From Kryptolebias marmoratus (taxonomy: Eukaryota > Chordata > Actinopteri > Cyprinodontiformes > Rivulidae): a stretch of 64,000 nt of DNA. Every line of letters begins with the position of its first letter. Within the stretch, counting starts at the first letter, position 1. The notes under the pieces were generated by a model. The model was not told the origin of the DNA and did no database searches. It saw nothing but the letters and a program-made list of their open reading frames with translations. A program made the position numbers and the translations under genes. Shown piece by piece: positions 59,291 through 64,000 of the stretch. The stretch spans positions 10,423,956 through 10,487,955 of the forward strand of contig NC_051450.1 in the NCBI RefSeq assembly GCF_001649575.2, in the 5' to 3' direction.

Positions 59291-60399
59291 AATATGGTCT
59301 AGGCAACAATAATGCAATCTTCGTGCTGCATGAGCACTTTGGTTTGAAGTTTTGATTTCTTCTGACATATTTCTTTCAATCTTAATACCGATTAAAAAAC
59401 AAAACATTTAAACCAGTTTACAATAACCACTAACTGATTCTTGGCCTATCCGTGTAATGGCGTTTATTTTAAGTTATGCAACTGATCCATTTGCGATCTG
59501 TGGAGCTTCACAGTTTTAATTTTAGCCACGCAATAAATGCAAAATGGAGCATTAAGGAAAATATCATGCATTTGCAACAGCTCATTTTCTTCTTTATTTG
59601 GTTCTGGTGATTTGAATCGCCAAACTGTTTAAAACTAACCAAACCAAGGTTGATATTGTTTTCTATGCTTTGGCAAAGCCCTTAGTGGGATTAAGTAGAA
59701 AATGATCTGTGTGCCACAAACAACTTTTTGAGTTTGAAAGACATCTAAACATCTAAAATGCCAAAAGATGTCTCGTATAAAGTCGGGCTAAAATTGGGCT
59801 AAAAATGAAAACTTAGTAGTGGTATAAAATTAGAGACATTTAGCAGATATTGGCAGTAATCAATAATCACTCCCAATGTGAGAGAATTTTTGCAGGATTT
59901 ACAGACATGGATTGTGAGTGTTATATATTTTAAGCTTTTCGTGTGTTATAAAAACTATTGAAACTAAAGTTTATGGACAAAAAATTGTCTAAATTAAACC
60001 AAAGTGGTTCAGGTCTGATTGAGCTGTTAAAAGTGTGTCTGCTCCATAGTCCAAAATATCCTTTTTGTAGCTTTACAACTTTCAGTCAAAGACAATTACC
60101 ACCACTTTATCACTGACACTCAGAATCACAAAAGAAAGACTAATGTGACGTCAGGGAGTGGAACAAGTTTCATTGTATAGTGTATACTGTTATAGTGAAT
60201 GTTTTTTGTTGTTGTTGTTGTTGTTGTTTTTAGCAAGCTTCAGCAGTCATACAGTCCTTCCATGTCTTTGTTTCCATAAAGTGCTCATTTCTTAACCTCA
60301 AAACATCCTCAGCACAATACCAAACTCAAAACAGGATTATAGCTCTATCTCCTTGCCCTTAATATTATTATTTATCAGCAGTGTGTACAGTTCAAACTT
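59291..60399. other. AT-rich stretch, one microsatellite
   Basis: (TTG)n at 60207..60230; nothing else was recognised. Confidence 0.5.
60207..60230. repeat. (TTG)n microsatellite
   Basis: About seven TTG units. Confidence 0.88.
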
Positions 60400-61110
60400 T
60401 GCCCTACAATACTTTTGCAGCCCAATCCCCGCCTTCAGCTGTTAGTGCAGGGTTGACAAACCCAGACAGATAAAAGTGTGCAGGCTGCATTCTTTGGCTA
60501 CAATATGGTTCACAGCCCCTAAAATTGATTACTAATGGGTCAGATGAAGCCAAAACACAAACTAAGTGCTGGAAGGGGGGAGCTCTGGGGAGGTCGCAAC
60601 TTGTCTTTAGAAAAGCGCTCAGCCCTTCTCCTGGGAAGAGAGTTTTACTCTCCATCCAGATGAAGTAGACAGGCAGAAAAGCCTGCAAAGTAATGGCACG
60701 CCAGCAAACACAAACACTGCAGCACCCGGAGACAGTCATTAACCTCCTGCCTGCGCTTTATTTCCTTTCCGATCAGAAGCAAGGAGGACGCCATGTCTGC
60801 GAGGCCAAACATAGATTCAAAATGTGCAAAAATAAACTGAAAGTATAAAAGTTTTGTATTCACACAGATGCCTTAGAGTCCTTGTGTGTTTCACACTGTG
60901 TTGCTCTGTAAATTGTGCTGACACAAGCCAAACGGTGATCGCAAGGGAGCATCAGTGGCGTAGCAATCTAGCTCTCACAGGCCCAAAGCTCCACAAAGCT
61001 CATTTACAAATCCCTGTCCTCTGATGGCCCTGGTGTCACACTGACAAGATGCGATGACCAGTTAATAACTGTCTCATTACCAGCTCCCCATGGCAAGGAA
61101 TGTAAATATA
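60400..61110. promoter_or_regulatory. Candidate conserved non-coding elements (two blocks)
   Basis: 60410..60830 and 60935..61100 are GC-balanced and unique. The second contains GATCGCAAGGGAGCATCAGT, GACAAGATGCGATGACCAG and TCATTACCAGCTCCCCATGG. A 111-codon minus frame in the first block has no domain or exon-like flanks. Confidence 0.36.
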
Positions 61111-64000
61111 ATATCATACTACTAATATGATATTTTCAAAACACCTTAGAAGTATGCCCAAGCCTCCTAAGGTAATTTTTAGATCATCTTATGGGTATTA
61201 TTACCCAAAATATCCTACATGCAAAGCTTTAGTTTTTACCTGTTAATGACCAGACTAATTGTATTGCTGCATGCTATTAAACCTGCCAGAGGAGACCCTT
61301 CTGCCAACTCTCTTTGTAAGGCATTCAAGGACACTCAATATTAGAGAGTTGGCAGCTAACGAAGCAATGTGGTGAGTTTTGTATGCTGTTATCAGAAAAT
61401 GTAACTTTGAAACTACAGGTACATACTTCTGGGGGGAGGCAGGGGATGAATCCTCTTTACCAATTAAAAAGGCTCAGATTTATCTACTGAAATGAAAAAT
61501 GTGAGCGAAACAAAACCTACTCTAATGTTTCACAAAACATAATAATGCCTCCTATAGGTGCAGGCCCTTTATTTAGAACTAGATCTTAAAGGTAAGTCTA
61601 TCATCTATGTCCATTTTTGTCTTTTTTGTAATCTTGGATCTTCCCATCTATGCAAATTACTCCAGTCCACCAATACTATCATTCTGGTGTGAAGGTGGTT
61701 GAGGAGGACACATCCATCTGACACAACAAACTCTTCAGAGAGCAGCAACAATACCACCTTGCCTGGAAGTTTCCAAACACTTTTCCTCTTCTGCTTCCTG
61801 ATCTATGAGGACTGGACAGAGCCACCCTCTCCTCTGGCTGCTTCTATGACTGTCAGTCAGCCACACCACATAAGCTAAAACCCATCAAGCAGCCCATCCA
61901 GGTGTCAAAGCCTTTTTCCAGTCATTGAAGGCCCCTGATGAAAGCTATGATCCGCTGATGCCTCACAGGTTCTCCTACTTTGGGTTCCCTTTTTCTGTCA
62001 TACCCTCCGCTGGAGAAGGAATCCATCCTTTAGCTACCACCGTTTTTGGTAAAACCACCTCTACCAAAGACAGTAAGAGTGTCATCTATACAAGACTCCT
62101 CAAAACTATTCCAAAAGTACACTAACCGCAAATCCTCCTGGTTTTTGTACCGCATCCCCTAGCACTTTGTGGAAAACAAACTCATTTTATAGTCCTGCGC
62201 CATTCCATCACATTATCTTCTATTTCGATTTTTCTTTCTAAGTTGTGTTTTGTTTTTGTTTTTTTCTCCCGAGCAGCTTTGCTCCAACCACAAACAGAAA
62301 AGCAGCATTTTCTGCCACAAATAAAAACAACATTTTTCTGTTTCCTTCAGTTCATATCTGAGAACAATTCCTCACACGCTTACCACGGAGGTACATTTAT
62401 CGCCAGCAAAGTCATGGCCTCACAACGTCGTGTAATGGCTGCATGGAAGGAATAAAAGAGCCGAGGTCATTTGTTACAGTCTGTGAGTCATTATGTGTGT
62501 GTCCTTGCAGTCTGTATGCCATGCGTGTGCTCAGACAGGTGTTGGTTGCGGTCTGAACAGATGTTTGCAAGTCTACAAGGAGCACTGAGGTCATCATAAA
62601 GTTGTCACATTAAAAGCTGTTGAAAGGCAGTGAACATCCAGGGAGATGAAACATGAGAGAAAAAATAATAACGTCTGATGAGAGGCCATAAGAGATCTTG
62701 ATCTATGTCTCAAACTAATGTGAAAATAATACAACGTCACTGTGTGTGCAGCTATGGGAGGGAGACACTCAGACTGGATTTGATAAAGCGATATTGTAGC
62801 TTCTGTGGTCTCAATTCATCACCACAAGCACAGCTCTGTAGGAAAGCCACACACTGTTGCCAAAATTGATGACAATGGTACAGCATTTAAATTTATGGAA
62901 ACTTCAGCCTCTATATCAAAGAATCTAACAAAATTCAACTGGATTTTGTCTGATTTTTTTTTTTTTAGATCTGGTGTGATAAATGGCTTTGCAATATAAA
63001 CACAAAACTTTATTTATTAAAGTATTCTCAAAAGTATCTTTCATTTGTAGAAGCACTGTGCATGTTGTTCAAGGAGATTTGAAATAAATAAAAACAACTT
63101 ACAAATTATTCTAGCTGGTGTATTCTCTGCATTTAATAATTTAACAATTATGTTTAGTTCTGTGGCTGTCTGTTACTTGATATTTCCTGTTGGTTGCATA
63201 GGTGCTGAAACTCCAGTCACCTTTTCTAGGATTTTGAAAACATTAAACAGGATAGCAACAAGTAAAAAAAGAACAACAACAACAAAAAAAATCACATAGC
63301 AAAAAACTTAACATGTAGCAGCAATTTATTATCAAATTTTAACATCACTCTCAGGTAAATACCCTTTAAAAAGAGAGAGAAAAAAGGCACCACGGAGATA
63401 TGCTACACGTTTAAAATTAATAATTAAAAAGTGAGCATCAGTTTGTGATGATCTGGGAAGAAAAAGTTTGATGTTTCTCACATCGTGCAGATCCCTCTTA
63501 TAACAACACATTGATCACATTTTGAAAAACCACAGAAACACAGAACATTAATCTCTTATAAACAATAAACAAGCAACCACAAGTGTAGCTGCTGAAGGAT
63601 TAAGGTTTACATTTAAATGAAGTTATAGCTTTAAATTAAAAAAACAAACAAACAAACAAAAAAAAATATAGAAGTGTTTAGGGTTTAGCTCAAGTTTAAC
63701 TACTTCAAGGTTAAAGACAGTGGTTAGAGAGTGGTTAAAACGTATCCTTGTGCAAAATTAAAGTCTGTTTTAAAGGACCTGGCAACAGCAATCAAATTTA
63801 TGATATATGCTTCTAAACTAGGTGTTAAGTAATTTCAAAACAACTTAGCTAAATATTCTTTATCCTGCTGTTTATTGCCGAAAGTTGTCTTTGACAAATT
63901 TTGTTTTGTATTGTTTATCATCATTTATCCTGCCTTTAATTTGTTTAATTGTTTATTTATGTGTGTAACTATGAAAACAAAATTAATTCACAACCTTACA
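61111..64000. other. Non-coding stretch, nothing recognised
   Basis: 61660..62170 is C/T-rich and more complex, with a 66-codon frame at 61925..62125 that I do not recognise and do not call. The remainder is AT-rich with long A and T runs near 62950 and 63280. No TE or RNA gene was supported. Confidence 0.45.

Larger units (their letters stand above)
22150..64000. other. Region upstream of the dpp6 S promoter, no coding exon recognised
   Basis: In mammals, alternative DPP6 first exons are spread over hundreds of kilobases upstream of the S exon, so this block may be an intron of longer isoforms. It could also be intergenic. I found no second CpG island and no short ATG exon with a donor resembling another dpp6 first exon. 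The ORFs present are short, overlap on both strands and fall in repeats or AT-rich sequence. Confidence 0.5.

Noticed and set aside
61925..62125. 66-codon ORF in a C/T-rich region
   Set aside because: The peptide is non-repetitive and slightly protein-like but matches nothing I know, and no splice context supports it.
1..64000. CRISPR arrays, operons, bacterial-style promoters and rRNA genes
   Set aside because: The sequence is vertebrate nuclear DNA; no regularly spaced repeats, ribosomal RNA or prokaryotic gene layout is present.

Overview
The window looks like teleost fish chromosomal DNA, probably from a spiny-rayed (acanthomorph) species. It is AT-rich and almost free of long ORFs. It carries remnants typical of teleost genomes: CR1/L2-like LINE 3' ends, Tc1 transposases, two solo gypsy-type LTRs and tRNA-headed short repeats, among many microsatellites. 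The species cannot be named from the sequence alone.

The only host coding sequence I can support is one short exon on the minus strand at 21749..21690. It has a start codon in good context and 20 codons opening MTTAKE and closing QQPDQ, followed directly by a GT splice donor. It lies in the only clear CpG island of the window. This matches the first exon, as I remember it, of the short (S) isoform of DPP6, the catalytically dead dipeptidyl-peptidase-like subunit of Kv4 potassium channels. I read the island as the dpp6 S promoter and positions 1..21689 as the start of the intron behind it. Positions 22150..64000 lie upstream of that promoter and could be an intron of longer dpp6 isoforms or intergenic DNA. 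I found no second exon.

Layout. 1..21689: presumed intron with several unique, GC-balanced blocks that look like conserved non-coding elements (about 4.9, 7.5, 12.4-13.7, 14.6-15.0 and 19.2-19.6 kb), a retroelement tail (5.7-6.2 kb), a LINE fragment (9.6-10.4 kb) and a three-unit array of an unclassified repeat (18.0-19.0 kb). 21160..22130: CpG island, promoter, 5'UTR and exon. 22..30 kb: a second copy of the unclassified repeat, a solo LTR, tRNA-like repeats, a strong hairpin, and a TIR element built of TACCTGGTA-like words that contains a perfect 104-bp palindrome. 30..46 kb: an internally deleted Tc1 copy, a second solo LTR, a decayed Tc1 transposase and a LINE reverse-transcriptase fragment. 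46..64 kb: sparse, with more copies of the unclassified repeat and another group of candidate regulatory blocks at 56.3-61.1 kb.

The recurring unexplained signal is a dispersed family of roughly 280-bp units with the core word GTGGTGGCCATCTTGAAT, present at six places in both orientations, several with a shared head module. The most striking single object is the 104-bp palindrome with no spacer at 29408..29511.
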